Source: Bin87 sp963665395 (GTDB taxonomy: Bacteria > Chloroflexota > Dehalococcoidia > Lucifugimonadales > UBA3495). Taken from it: a stretch of DNA of 64,000 nucleotides. The notes beneath the pieces are model-generated. The model was not told where the DNA came from. It ran no database searches and saw only the letters and a program-made list of their open reading frames with translations. The stretch covers positions 2,480,001-2,544,000 of the forward strand of contig OY762251.1 of NCBI GenBank assembly GCA_963665395.2, given 5' to 3'. Made by a program: the position numbers and the translations under genes. Below, piece after piece: positions 22,737 through 31,547 of this stretch. Position 1 is the stretch's first letter. Each line of letters starts with the position of its first letter.

Positions 22737-23159
22737 ATGCCGCGACTGACGCCGCAGGAGATTGACGCCTATCTCGAAGGCCCCCACGTGGCCCACTTCG
22801 CGTCCATCCGGGAAGACGGCACTCCGCACATTTCGCCCGTTTGGTACCAGTGGGCGGACGGCAAAGTCACCGTCGTTTCCGGTGACTCGGCAGTCAAAAC
22901 CCGCAACGCGCGCCGCAACCCCAAGGTCGCCATCTCGGTTGCCACCGACGAATGGCCCTATCAGTACGTTATCCTCGAGGGCAACGCCACCGTCCGCAGC
23001 GACAATCTCAAGGAAGCGGTCCGCAGCATATTCTCCCGCTACGAAGGCGAGGAACGAGGCGAACAGGACGCCGCCGAGTTGACTGAGGGCGACCAGAAGC
23101 TGGTGGCCATTGAGATCGACGTGGACCGCATCCTGTCGTGGAAAGGCATTGACCAATAA
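22737..23159 (+). CDS. Split-barrel (PPOX class) flavin/F420-dependent oxidoreductase
   Basis: A 140-residue protein of the pyridoxamine-phosphate-oxidase-like family (AHFASIREDGTPHISPVWY, then VVSGDSAVKTRNARRNPKVAISV and YVILEGNATV). The pattern matches the short TIGR03618/F420-dependent subgroup better than PdxH. AAGGATGAGG precedes the ATG. It abuts the FAD oxidoreductase downstream and probably shares its transcript. Cofactor (FMN or F420) not determinable. Confidence 0.8.
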   Translation: MPRLTPQEIDAYLEGPHVAHFASIREDGTPHISPVWYQWADGKVTVVSGDSAVKTRNARRNPKVAISVATDEWPYQYVILEGNATVRSDNLKEAVRSIFSRYEGEERGEQDAAELTEGDQKLVAIEIDVDRILSWKGIDQ

Positions 23160-23160
23160 C

Positions 23161-24366
23161 GTGACCGGTCAGGAAATCCGGCCCAGCGACCCGATACCCG
23201 CAGCAGTGGACGCCGTCATCATCGGCGGCGGCGTCATGGGCTGCGCCATCCAGTACAACCTGGCGCAGCTGGGCATCACCAACACCGTCCTCCTGGAACG
23301 CGACGTAATCGGTTCCGGCAGCACCGGCCGTTCCCAAGCCATCTGCCGGATGCACTACTCCAACCGGATAACCACCCAGTTGGCGTGGCAGAGCCTACAG
23401 GTATTCGCCGATTTCGACGCCAGGGTGGGCGGCACGTCGGGTTTTGTGAATACCGGCTATCTGGTGGTGGTGAACGAGGCCGACCAAGGGGGCCTGGAGC
23501 GCAACGTCGCCATGCAGCAGGAGCTCGGCGTGCCCACCTCGGTGGTTAGGCGGGACGATCTGGCCCGCCTGGCGCCGATGGTAACCCTGTACGACGACGA
23601 ACGCGCGGCTTGGGAACCGGAATCGGGTTACGCCGATCCCTACCAGGTCACCGTGGCTTACGCGGCCCGCGCCCGGGAGGCCGGCGCCAGCATTGTTACG
23701 CGCAACGCGGCCAGGGGCATCGAGACGAATGGCGGGCGTGTCCAGGCCGTCACCACCGTGAACGGCGACCGTATCGCTACCGGCGCCGCCATCGTGGCGG
23801 CCGGCCCCTGGTCAAAACAGCTGCTGGCCGGCGTCGGGGTTGAAGCGCCGCTGCTGCCCGTGCGGCACCAGGTTGCCACCGTGGCCCGGCCCGTAGAAAC
23901 GGTGCCGCATCATCCGACAGTGGGCGACATCAGCCAGTCGTTTTCTTTCCGGCCCGACGGTTCCAACTTCACGACGATGGGCTTTGGAGACGACGAGGAG
24001 CAGCCGGACCCGGACGCTTATCCCCAGGGTGTAGAAATGGGTGATGCCGCATCCGCGCGGGCCAAGTTGGCGCGCCGGGTGCCGGGCATGGCGGACTGCT
24101 ACTATCGCGGTGGCTGGTCCGGTCTGTTCACCACCACTCCCGACTGGCATCCCATACTGGACGCCGTGCCCGGTGTGGATGGCCTGTTCTGCGCCGTGGG
24201 TTTCAGCGGCCACGGCTTCAAGCTGTCTCCAGCCATCGGCAAGGCCATGGCCGAACTGATCGCCGCCGGCAGCGCCCGGGACGTTGACCTCTCGCCCCTG
24301 CGTTTCAGCCGCTTCGCCGAGGGCGACCTGCTGGAATCCAGCTACCGCTATCGGGTGTTGGCGTGA
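23161..24366 (+). CDS. FAD-dependent oxidoreductase, DAO/sarcosine-oxidase-like
   Basis: A ~401-residue protein of the D-amino-acid oxidase fold. The dinucleotide motif VIIGGGVMGCAIQYNLAQLG is near 20, GSTGRSQAICR follows, and the C-terminal block is FCAVGFSGHGFKLSPAIGK. This arrangement is typical of sarcosine oxidase beta or dimethylglycine/glycine oxidases. Start choice: GTG 23161 just after the previous stop, or TTG 23149, which has AAAGG 4-5 bases upstream and overlaps that stop. With gcvT/gcvH alongside, a role in oxidising N-methylglycines and feeding one-carbon units to folate is a reasonable inference. Confidence 0.85.
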   Translation: MTGQEIRPSDPIPAAVDAVIIGGGVMGCAIQYNLAQLGITNTVLLERDVIGSGSTGRSQAICRMHYSNRITTQLAWQSLQVFADFDARVGGTSGFVNTGYLVVVNEADQGGLERNVAMQQELGVPTSVVRRDDLARLAPMVTLYDDERAAWEPESGYADPYQVTVAYAARAREAGASIVTRNAARGIETNGGRVQAVTTVNGDRIATGAAIVAAGPWSKQLLAGVGVEAPLLPVRHQVATVARPVETVPHHPTVGDISQSFSFRPDGSNFTTMGFGDDEEQPDPDAYPQGVEMGDAASARAKLARRVPGMADCYYRGGWSGLFTTTPDWHPILDAVPGVDGLFCAVGFSGHGFKLSPAIGKAMAELIAAGSARDVDLSPLRFSRFAEGDLLESSYRYRVLA

Positions 24367-24375
24367 TGAAATCTT

Positions 24376-24406
24376 TACATGGATGGACAGGATAAACAGG
24401 ATTGAA
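24376..24406. repeat. Family B repeat fragment
   Basis: ACATGGATGGACAGGATAAACAGGATTGAA contains GGAT/GGATT units like family B but lacks the AGAAGCAGG end. Confidence 0.35.
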
Positions 24407-24411
24407 TAGTT

Positions 24412-25359
24412 ATGCTGTCGCCGAACGAAATATACCAGGGCGACGCGAGAGAGTTGCTGCGGCGAGTGCGGCCCGAATCCGTAGCGTTAAGTTTCTGGTC
24501 GCCACCCTACTTTGTCGGCAAATCCTATGAGGCGGAACTGGATTTTGGCGACTGGTCCGATTTGCTGCGGGATACCATCGCCGGCCATTTCCCGGTGATC
24601 GTTCCCGGCGGCTTTCTGGCCGTCAACATCGCCGACATTCTGGCCTTTGAGGACCCGGATATGCCCCGCATCCAGGCCGATAACGTCAGCGCCAAGAAGG
24701 TGAAAATCACGCGGGAGCAGGTGGTGGCCGCCCAGCGGGCCAACCCCGGCTTTGACAAGTATCAACTGGCCGCGCTGCTGGGGTGCAGCGAGCAGACTAT
24801 TGATCGGCGGCTGAAAAACAACAACGCGCGCGGCGGCAAGTACGCGCCGCAGACGCGGGTGCAGCTTACCGCCGGGTTGGTTGAACAATGGGCATCCGAC
24901 GCCGGCTTTTACCTGTACGACCGGCGGGTGTGGGTCAAGGATCCCGCCTGGGAAAACAGCCGCTGGCACAGCCTGTCCTATCGCTCGGTGGACGAATTCG
25001 AGCATCTGCTGATTTTCTGGAAACCGGGGATAACGGTGGTGAACCGGGAACGGCTGGACGCCGGCGAGTGGGCGGAATGGGGTTCGCGGGCCGTGTGGAA
25101 CATCCCGTCGGTGCGCTCCAACAGCGCCCACGAATCGCAATTTCCGTTGGAATTGCCCCGGCGTATGATAAAGTTGCTCACGGAGCCGGACGACCTGGTG
25201 CTGGACTGCTTCGTGGGCAGCGGCACTACGGCCTTGGCGGCGATAGAATTGGGCCGGCGATTTATGGGGTTTGACATCAATCCGGAGAGCGTGCGGCTGG
25301 CCGAAAGGCGAGTTGAGGAAGCGTTGGCAACGGAGTGGCAGATGCCGCTGGCCGGGTGA
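24412..25359 (+). CDS. Beta-class DNA methyltransferase (SPPY, probable m4C) with an HTH insert
   Basis: A 315-residue N4-cytosine/N6-adenine type methyltransferase. The catalytic motif IV is SPPY at 30-33, usual for N4-cytosine enzymes. The SAM motif I DCFVGSGTTALAAIELGRRF lies at the C-terminus (about 264), the beta-class order. Between them, residues ~98-145 form an inserted helix-turn-helix (ITREQVVAAQ...YQLAALLGCSEQTIDRRL) that may aid site recognition or autoregulation. No restriction endonuclease is adjacent. Two small HEPN-like genes follow on the same strand, suggesting a defence cassette inside the gcv region. Confidence 0.88.
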   Translation: MLSPNEIYQGDARELLRRVRPESVALSFWSPPYFVGKSYEAELDFGDWSDLLRDTIAGHFPVIVPGGFLAVNIADILAFEDPDMPRIQADNVSAKKVKITREQVVAAQRANPGFDKYQLAALLGCSEQTIDRRLKNNNARGGKYAPQTRVQLTAGLVEQWASDAGFYLYDRRVWVKDPAWENSRWHSLSYRSVDEFEHLLIFWKPGITVVNRERLDAGEWAEWGSRAVWNIPSVRSNSAHESQFPLELPRRMIKLLTEPDDLVLDCFVGSGTTALAAIELGRRFMGFDINPESVRLAERRVEEALATEWQMPLAG

Positions 25360-25385
25360 AATTGCCCACCATCGGGAGATTTCCT

Positions 25386-25739
25386 ATGCTTACCCACGAA
25401 CAGACCAAAACGGCCTACGAACTGATTAGCCAAGCAGATGCCGCTTTTGCGGCCGGAGATTGGCTGCTGGGCGCATCCTGCCTCTGGGAGGCTTACGCGG
25501 ATACGATAGGCGCCATCGCGCGGCAGCGGGGATTGCCCTGCTACAATGACGATGATATGCGGCGAGTCTTGGAAGCGTCAGCCACCGAAGACAGGGATTA
25601 TCCGTCTTTGCTGACGGCGTTTTACACTGCCACTCGGTTCCGCGACGCCGCGGCGCGTGGTTTGGTCAGAGACTACGAGGTGGAATTCCTCTATCCCGAG
25701 ATACCGCTCATCATCAATGAGTTGGCGGCGCTGGCCTGA
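25386..25739 (+). CDS. HEPN/PaREP1-like small helical protein A
   Basis: A 117-residue mostly helical protein. The segment AGDWLLGASCLWEAYADTIGAIARQRGLP resembles the repeated helix pair of PaREP1/HEPN-like proteins. GGGAG lies 8 bases before ATG 25386. It sits between the methyltransferase (26 bases upstream) and a second helical protein 5 bases downstream. The canonical RX4-6H motif is not evident, so the HEPN link is tentative. Confidence 0.5.
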   Translation: MLTHEQTKTAYELISQADAAFAAGDWLLGASCLWEAYADTIGAIARQRGLPCYNDDDMRRVLEASATEDRDYPSLLTAFYTATRFRDAAARGLVRDYEVEFLYPEIPLIINELAALA

Positions 25740-25744
25740 CTACT

Positions 25745-26122
25745 ATGGATACGCAAGCCCACGTCCGACGGGCCAGATATTTTCTGAGCGCGGCTGAGCA
25801 TCCTGACGTTGTAGCCAACGCGCAACACCGGTCGGAAATGCTGTGGGGCGCTGCTACCCAAATGGTCAAAGCCGCTGCCAAGTTGCGCCGTCTGCCCAAC
25901 GACAGCCATCGTGACCTGTTCCGAGCAGTACGCCGGCTCGGAACGGATAACGCTTATACCACTCTTACTCGCGAGTTCGGACAAGCGGAAAAACTCCACA
26001 ACAATTTTTACGATGGCGAAATGAGCGACGCGGAGATTGTTCATTCTCATTCCAGTGTGCGCGCTCATTCCAGTGTGCGCGAATTCGTCGCCAAAATGCA
26101 ACGTATCGTTGATGCCGTCTAA
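25745..26122 (+). CDS. HEPN/PaREP1-like small helical protein B
   Basis: A 125-residue helical protein (LWGAATQMVKAAAKLRRLPNDSHRDLFRA...AEKLHNNFYDGEMSDAEI), again resembling PaREP1/HEPN-like proteins. A tandem 18-bp duplication at about 26043-26083 doubles the motif HSSVRA. It is 5 bases after protein A and probably partners it. The 3' end is 25 bases before gcvPA. Function unknown; a toxin-antitoxin or methylation-linked role is inferred from context only. Confidence 0.5.
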   Translation: MDTQAHVRRARYFLSAAEHPDVVANAQHRSEMLWGAATQMVKAAAKLRRLPNDSHRDLFRAVRRLGTDNAYTTLTREFGQAEKLHNNFYDGEMSDAEIVHSHSSVRAHSSVREFVAKMQRIVDAV

Positions 26123-26147
26123 CCCTAGCCAAACGGAGCAATCCCGA

Positions 26148-27473
26148 ATGGTAACCAACTTCCAGTCCCATTACATTCCCAACACCGTTGCCGAGCAGGA
26201 TGAGCTGCTGGCCGCCATCGGCCGGCGCAGCGTTGACGACCTGTTCGCCGACATACCCATCGGGTATCGCAACCCACCCCTGGAACTGCCGGCGCCCATG
26301 TCGGAGCTGGAAATCCAGCGGGAGCTGGGCGAGATGGCCGGGCGCAACCGGCCGCTGGCCAGCGGGCCGTCCTTCCTGGGGGCCGGCTGCTACCATCACT
26401 TCATCCCCGCCATCGTCAAGGCGGTGATGACCCGGGGCGAGTTCTTGACTGCCTACACCCCCTACCAGCCTGAAGTGTCCCAGGGCACGTTGCAGGTCAT
26501 CTTCGAGTTCCAGACGATGATCAGCGCCCTCTACGGAATGGAGGTCGCCAACGCCGGAATGTACGACGGGGCCACCAGCCTGGCCGAGGCCGTGCTGATG
26601 GCCTGCCGCGTCACCCGGCGCCAGCAGGTCATCGTCAGCGACACCGTGAACCCGGCTTACCGGCAGGTCATCGCCACCTACTGCCAGGCTCAGGGCATCG
26701 CCATTGACGTCATGCCCGCCGCTGATGCCGCCGGCGCCGTTACCGAGGCAACCGCCGGCATCGTGGCCCAGTATCCCAATTTCTACGGAGAACTGGACGA
26801 CTTGGCCGGCCTGGCCAACGCGGCCCACGACGATGGCGCGCTCCTCGTGATATCCGCCGACCCGCTGGCCATGGGGATGCTGCGGCCGCCCGGCGAGTTT
26901 GGCGCCGACATCGTAACCGGCGAGGGACAGCCCATCGGCATCCCGCCGTCCTTCGGCGGCCCTTACCTTGGGTTGTTCAGCTGCAAGCAGCAGTACATTC
27001 GCCAGATGCCCAGCCGTCTGGTGGGGCGCACCACCGACACCGAGGGGCGCACCGGATACGTGCTAACTCTGCAAACCCGGGAGCAGCACATCCGTAGGGA
27101 GCGGGCTACCTCCAACATCTGCACCAACGAGGCCCTATACGCGCTGGCGTCGGCCATTTACCTGGCAGCCATGGGGCGCAACGGCCTGCGCCAAGCCGCG
27201 GAGTTGTGCTATCACAAAGCCCATTACGCCGCTGCCGAGATCGCCAAGTTGGACGGGTACTACTTGCCCCAGTCCGGCGAGTTCTTTCAGGAGTTTGTAA
27301 TATCGTGTGCCAAACCTCCCGAGGAGGTCAATCGGCAACTGATGGAACGCAACATCCTGGGCGGGCTGGACGTGAGCGACCGGTTTGACAACGGGATGCT
27401 GCTCTGCATCACCGAGATGAATTCCCGCGCTGATATTGACGCTTTGATTGCCGGCCTTGAGGCGGCGAGGTAG
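26148..27473 (+). CDS. gcvPA: Glycine dehydrogenase (decarboxylating) subunit 1
   Basis: A 441-residue N-terminal half of the P protein, the split two-subunit form. Motifs: SFLGAGCYHHFIPAIV, YTPYQPEVSQGTLQ, EVANAGMYDGATSLAEA, and RRERATSNICTNEAL near the C-terminus. ATG 26148 has GGAG upstream; the longer in-frame extension covers the previous gene's end. With gcvPB it decarboxylates glycine using PLP bound in the other subunit. gcvPB lies about 1 kb downstream rather than adjacent. Confidence 0.96.
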   Translation: MVTNFQSHYIPNTVAEQDELLAAIGRRSVDDLFADIPIGYRNPPLELPAPMSELEIQRELGEMAGRNRPLASGPSFLGAGCYHHFIPAIVKAVMTRGEFLTAYTPYQPEVSQGTLQVIFEFQTMISALYGMEVANAGMYDGATSLAEAVLMACRVTRRQQVIVSDTVNPAYRQVIATYCQAQGIAIDVMPAADAAGAVTEATAGIVAQYPNFYGELDDLAGLANAAHDDGALLVISADPLAMGMLRPPGEFGADIVTGEGQPIGIPPSFGGPYLGLFSCKQQYIRQMPSRLVGRTTDTEGRTGYVLTLQTREQHIRRERATSNICTNEALYALASAIYLAAMGRNGLRQAAELCYHKAHYAAAEIAKLDGYYLPQSGEFFQEFVISCAKPPEEVNRQLMERNILGGLDVSDRFDNGMLLCITEMNSRADIDALIAGLEAAR

Positions 27474-27527
27474 CCCTCACATCCTTGGCATTGCCTTAAC
27501 CCGGCGCCGAAGCGGAGTGGTGGTCCG

Positions 27528-28118
27528 ATGAGACGTTTACGAACCAGTTACGTGGACGACTGGGAGGACATGGAAATCGGCGACACTCCGCGGTTTCACG
27601 TTTTCGGCTGGTCCATCAGTCCGATACCGGCCCTGGTGATGATCGCCGTGGGCGCCGTAGTATTCCTGGCGATCATGATCGTCAACTCCCTGGGATGGTT
27701 CACCGAGACGCAGTGGATCCGCTGGACGATAATGGGCGTGTGCTGGGCGGCGCTGTTGGCCATCCTCGGCCTCTCCGTCGCCGCCCTGCTGGTAATGTCC
27801 CGCTACCTGCGACGTTCGCGGATCCAATTGGCTCGATTGGACGGCGCTACTCACGAGGAGGCGCTGGCCGAGACCAACCGCTTCATTCTTCGGACCGTGT
27901 ACGGCAGGCTGGCTTTGTACGCGGTGGCTTGCGTTGGAATATGGGTGGTGCTGGGCAGCCCGTTGATTTTCGATTGGGCCGGCCCTTTGCCTTACTTTAT
28001 AGGCTTGGGCATACTGTTGGCCCTCTTCGCCATACAAGGCACAATCGGCGGCTGGATTTGGGACCGCCTGCGGCGCCGCGCCGGCATATTCAGCCGGTGG
28101 TTGGGTCCGACGCGCTAA
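27528..28118 (+). CDS. Four-helix membrane protein, unknown
   Basis: A 196-residue protein with four hydrophobic segments at about 27-52, 60-87, 125-148 and 151-178. The N-terminal acidic patch SYVDDWEDMEIGD precedes the first helix. A cytoplasmic loop (SRYLRRSRIQLARLDGATHEEALAETN) lies between helices 2 and 3. No family recognised. It separates gcvPA from gcvPB together with the next small gene. Confidence 0.6.
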   Translation: MRRLRTSYVDDWEDMEIGDTPRFHVFGWSISPIPALVMIAVGAVVFLAIMIVNSLGWFTETQWIRWTIMGVCWAALLAILGLSVAALLVMSRYLRRSRIQLARLDGATHEEALAETNRFILRTVYGRLALYAVACVGIWVVLGSPLIFDWAGPLPYFIGLGILLALFAIQGTIGGWIWDRLRRRAGIFSRWLGPTR

Positions 28119-28186
28119 CCCGGGGCTTGACAGTTGGCAGCGGATGACGACCATGTCGAACGTAACCACGGCCAGGAGGCGTCCCT

Positions 28187-28462
28187 ATGGACCCCCGCAA
28201 GCTGTTATCCGCGCTGCACATACCCACCATGCTGCTGGGCCTGTGGTTTCTTTTCATCCAGCCCCATGTGTCCGACGCTCTTCCGGCGGAGAAAGCGCAA
28301 GGGATCGGCATCCTGCTGGTGCTGGCCGGCCTCGCCCTCGAACCGATCAGCATCCTCGTCAACTCAATTCGACCCGAAACCATCACTCCCACCGTCCGTT
28401 TCTGCACCGACTGCGTGATCGTGGCCGCTTTGGGCACGTGGGTAGTGCTGACCACCTGGTGA
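28187..28462 (+). CDS. Small membrane protein, unknown
   Basis: A 91-residue protein with about three hydrophobic segments (LHIPTMLLGLWFLFIQ; GIGILLVLAGLALEPISILV; FCTDCVIVAALGTWVVLTTW). GGAGG lies 7 bases before the ATG. It ends 35 bases before gcvPB and is probably co-transcribed with it. No family recognised. Confidence 0.6.
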   Translation: MDPRKLLSALHIPTMLLGLWFLFIQPHVSDALPAEKAQGIGILLVLAGLALEPISILVNSIRPETITPTVRFCTDCVIVAALGTWVVLTTW

Positions 28463-28497
28463 GCATCGCCATCTGAACAACAGGAGAAACCGGAACA

Positions 28498-29973
28498 ATG
28501 CTGAACAAAGGCGGAAACCGAGACACCACCAGGCTGCTGATGGACCGGAGCGTGCCCGGCCGGGTGGGCGTGATAACTCCCGACCTGGACGTGCCCGTTG
28601 CGCCGCTGCCCAGTGGGGCCTACTTGCGCGACGACCTGCCCTTGCCCGAAGTTTCGGAGCCGGAGGTGGTGCAGTATTTCACCGCCCTCAGCCAACTCAA
28701 CTTCAGCATCGACACCCACTTCTATCCCCTGGGGTCATGCACCATGAAGTACAATCCCAAGGTCAACGACGAGGTGGCCTTCCTGCCCGGTTTCGCCGGC
28801 ATTCATCCCCACCAACCCGCCGAGCAATCCCAGGGCGCGCTGGAATTGCTGCACCGTCTCCAGGGTTTCCTGACCGAGGTTACCGGCATGGCCGCCACCA
28901 GCCTGGCGACGCTGGCCGGCGCCCACGGCGAGTTGGGCGGCGTGCTGATGATGCGCGCCTACCACCTGGCCCGGGGCGACAACGGCCGCACCAGGATGGG
29001 CATTCCCGACAGCGCCCACGGCACCAACCCGGCGTCGGCGGCCATGGCCGGCTTTGATGTGGTGACCATCCCGTCCGACGCCGACGGCAATACCGATCTG
29101 GCTGCTCTGCGCGAGCTGGCCGGGAACGACCTGGCCGGCGTGATGATCACCCTGCCCAGCACGTTGGGCCTCTTTGACACCAACATAATTGAGGTGTGCC
29201 AGATCGTCCACGACTGCGGAGGGCTGGTGTACGGAGACGGCGCCAACATGAATGCCCTGCTGGGGCGGGCCAAGCTGGGCGAGCTGGGCTTCGACGTTTG
29301 CCACCTGAACCTGCACAAGACCTTCAGCACGCCCCACGGCGGCGGCGGGCCGGGCGCCGGCCCGGTGTGCTGCGGCGAAAACCTGGCCCCGTATCTCGCC
29401 GCTCCAGTGGTGGACCGGAACGAAGCCGGCGAATACACGCTGACCGAGCCGGAGCGCAGCATCGGCAAAATCAGCGGCTTCCATGGCAATTTCGGCGTGC
29501 TGGTGCGCGCCTACACTTACATCCGCACGCTGGGGGCGGCTGGCCTGCATTCCATCAGCGGCAACGCCGTGCTCAACGCCAACTACATCATGCACGCCTT
29601 GAAGGACATTTACGCACTGCCCTACGACCGGACGTGTATGCACGAGGTGGTCTTCTCCGCCGACTGGCAGCGCGAGCGTGGCGTCAGCGGTTTGGAAGTA
29701 GCCAAGCGCCTGTTGGATTATGGGTTCCACGCTCCGACGATGTACTTCCCGCTGATAGTACACGAGGCCCTGATGATCGAGCCTACGGAGTCGGAAACCA
29801 AGGAAACCCTGGACGCCTTTATTGAGGCGTTGCGGGCCATCGACGCCGAGGCCAGCAACGAACCGGAAACGGTGCGGCACGCGCCGCATACCACGCCGGT
29901 ATCACGGCTGGACGAGGCTACGGCGGCGCGACGGCCGGTGCTGCGGTGGGAGGTCGCGGAGGCGGCGGATTAG
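28498..29973 (+). CDS. gcvPB: Glycine dehydrogenase (decarboxylating) subunit 2
   Basis: A 491-residue C-terminal half of the P protein. The PLP lysine lies in DVCHLNLHKTFSTPHGGGGP at about 281. FYPLGSCTMKYNPKVND near 75 and SAHGTNPASAAMAG near 174 are family hallmarks. AGGAG lies 11 bases before the start. Completes the glycine cleavage set gcvT, gcvH, gcvPA and gcvPB; the lipoamide dehydrogenase is not in the window. Confidence 0.96.
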   Translation: MLNKGGNRDTTRLLMDRSVPGRVGVITPDLDVPVAPLPSGAYLRDDLPLPEVSEPEVVQYFTALSQLNFSIDTHFYPLGSCTMKYNPKVNDEVAFLPGFAGIHPHQPAEQSQGALELLHRLQGFLTEVTGMAATSLATLAGAHGELGGVLMMRAYHLARGDNGRTRMGIPDSAHGTNPASAAMAGFDVVTIPSDADGNTDLAALRELAGNDLAGVMITLPSTLGLFDTNIIEVCQIVHDCGGLVYGDGANMNALLGRAKLGELGFDVCHLNLHKTFSTPHGGGGPGAGPVCCGENLAPYLAAPVVDRNEAGEYTLTEPERSIGKISGFHGNFGVLVRAYTYIRTLGAAGLHSISGNAVLNANYIMHALKDIYALPYDRTCMHEVVFSADWQRERGVSGLEVAKRLLDYGFHAPTMYFPLIVHEALMIEPTESETKETLDAFIEALRAIDAEASNEPETVRHAPHTTPVSRLDEATAARRPVLRWEVAEAAD

Positions 29974-29977
29974 GGCG

Positions 29978-30499
29978 CTAAAACCGCCAGCCCAAACGAT
30001 CAACCATCATTTGCCGATGGTTGATGCACTCCAGACCGAAATAGTGGCACACGTAAAATATCCGGTCTCTTTTGGTCAGGTCCTGGCTTTCTTCAGTGAC
30101 GACGACGGCGGGAGCCGGCGTCGCTAAACCCTTTGCGATCAGGTAAGGGTCGGCATCAACGGAGCCTTTTGCCGTTTTGCTGCGCCAACGGTTGCTGGAC
30201 GCGGTCAGCGCGTGATCATCAGTCATCTCATCGACCAGATTTTGCTCATCCTGCGTTGGCGAGACGAAGAACTGTCCGTTGAGATTTTCGAGATACTCCA
30301 CTGCTCCCGCTACTCGCGCCGAGACTTGCAGTTCCGACCTGACTGCCTCGACGGATATTGCAAGTCCCGACGAAACCAGTTGGTCAAAGTATTCCCACAG
30401 CGTGGGAAGCAGCGGGCGATGAAACGCCAAAAAGATTTGGCTGATTGTGCTGGTGTCCAAGATGAGTTGCTCTACTTGGGGGTTATGGCTCCCAGGCAT
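29978..30499 (-). CDS. DUF4411 PIN-like protein
   Basis: A ~173-residue PIN-like protein of the DUF4411 type. The first acidic residue is in LILDTSTISQIF, a Glu in VRSELQ, Asp residues in VDADPYLIAKG, then VVVTEE. Likely a ribonuclease toxin. Start at Met 30499 is preferred; 30517 is also possible. It overlaps the end of the XRE-ImmA gene, the usual partner of DUF4411, so the two form a toxin-antitoxin-like operon. Confidence 0.75.
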   Translation of the reverse strand: MPGSHNPQVEQLILDTSTISQIFLAFHRPLLPTLWEYFDQLVSSGLAISVEAVRSELQVSARVAGAVEYLENLNGQFFVSPTQDEQNLVDEMTDDHALTASSNRWRSKTAKGSVDADPYLIAKGLATPAPAVVVTEESQDLTKRDRIFYVCHYFGLECINHRQMMVDRLGWRF

Positions 30500-31517
30500 A
30501 TCCCTCCAGTTCAGCAAGGTTGATTCCTCTCACCCCCAGAAACGACGCGATGTCCAGTTCTTCGATGCGTCCTTCTTCAAAAGACAGGAATACGGTGCGG
30601 AGGTATTTCTTGCCCAGGTAAGCTTTCTGAAAATCGTAATAGCCGCGCCGGCCCTTGACACGCCCATCTACGGATGGAACTCCGAGCGTCAATTCAGCTT
30701 TGGAGTAGCGCTCAGAGGCGTGGGCTTCAAATTCTTCTCCGAATGCGTGGCAGGCTTTTTCAACGGCTTGCTCTGCGGGGGACAGGGCTTTCAGGTAATG
30801 CTTTTTGTCTTTGCGCTCCAGGTAGTTGAAGTCAAACAGCAGGTGGGCCAATCCGTTGAACAGGGTGAAAACCTGCCGTTCTTTCGTTTCGCCATGGTTC
30901 ACGTATATGACCGGATACACGTCGTCGCCCAGGCAGAGGCCGGCGATGTCTTTCTGCCGGAATGAACGCTTGAACACCCAGACGCCGGCGGCTTCAATCA
31001 AGCGGCGAAAGTCCTCAAAAGTGCCGGCTCGATTCGAGAATCCTTCCGGGTCGTTGGGGTCCAGTCCCAGGTATTCCCGAACCGCCAGTGCCAACCGGCC
31101 CGGATTGCCGGCGTCGGCCAGCCCGCGCAAGTCGCGCAGGATAAACCGCTCGCCGGCACCGTCCGGGCCCAGCAGTTCCGCCAGGTCATCCTGACGATAG
31201 CTGGCCTGCCTCACGGCGTACAGCGTATCGGGGTGCAGGTCTGTCAGCATTGCCGGCGGGAGACGGGGGAAACGCTCGGCGGCGGTTTTCTCCTCCGGCA
31301 GGTCTCGGAAGAAGAAAAACACCGTGCCCCGGTGATAGTCCTCGTGGGCCAGTTTCGCGAACTGATTCCAGGTGGGAAAACTCTGGCCGGACTCCCACTC
31401 GCGCACCCGCTCCGGCGACACGCGGCGACGACGGGCAATGTCTTCTATCGAATAGCCCGCCCGTTCCCGCGCCCAGCGTAATATCTCCGGGTTGATTTTT
31501 GTCGCGCGGATGACCAT
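30483..31517 (-). CDS. XRE-family regulator fused to an ImmA/IrrE-like domain with degraded active site
   Basis: A 344-residue protein. Residues 8-60 are an XRE helix-turn-helix (LRWARERAGYSIEDIARRRR...VREWESG). The rest is ImmA/IrrE (DUF955)-like. The metallopeptidase HExxH is NGLAH at 221-225 (FTLFNGLAHLLF): the first His and catalytic Glu are gone and only the second His remains. It is probably a DNA-binding antitoxin/repressor that no longer cleaves. Overlaps the DUF4411 gene by 17-35 bases. Confidence 0.8.
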   Translation of the reverse strand: MVIRATKINPEILRWARERAGYSIEDIARRRRVSPERVREWESGQSFPTWNQFAKLAHEDYHRGTVFFFFRDLPEEKTAAERFPRLPPAMLTDLHPDTLYAVRQASYRQDDLAELLGPDGAGERFILRDLRGLADAGNPGRLALAVREYLGLDPNDPEGFSNRAGTFEDFRRLIEAAGVWVFKRSFRQKDIAGLCLGDDVYPVIYVNHGETKERQVFTLFNGLAHLLFDFNYLERKDKKHYLKALSPAEQAVEKACHAFGEEFEAHASERYSKAELTLGVPSVDGRVKGRRGYYDFQKAYLGKKYLRTVFLSFEEGRIEELDIASFLGVRGINLAELEGYAWEP

Positions 31518-31547
31518 ACGCCGTGCCTGCTTGGTACAATAATCGAC

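Noticed and set aside
23110..23160. Upstream extension of the FAD oxidoreductase start
   Set aside because: The extension lies inside the preceding split-barrel gene and adds residues (MRSTWTASCRGKA) with no role before the dinucleotide motif.
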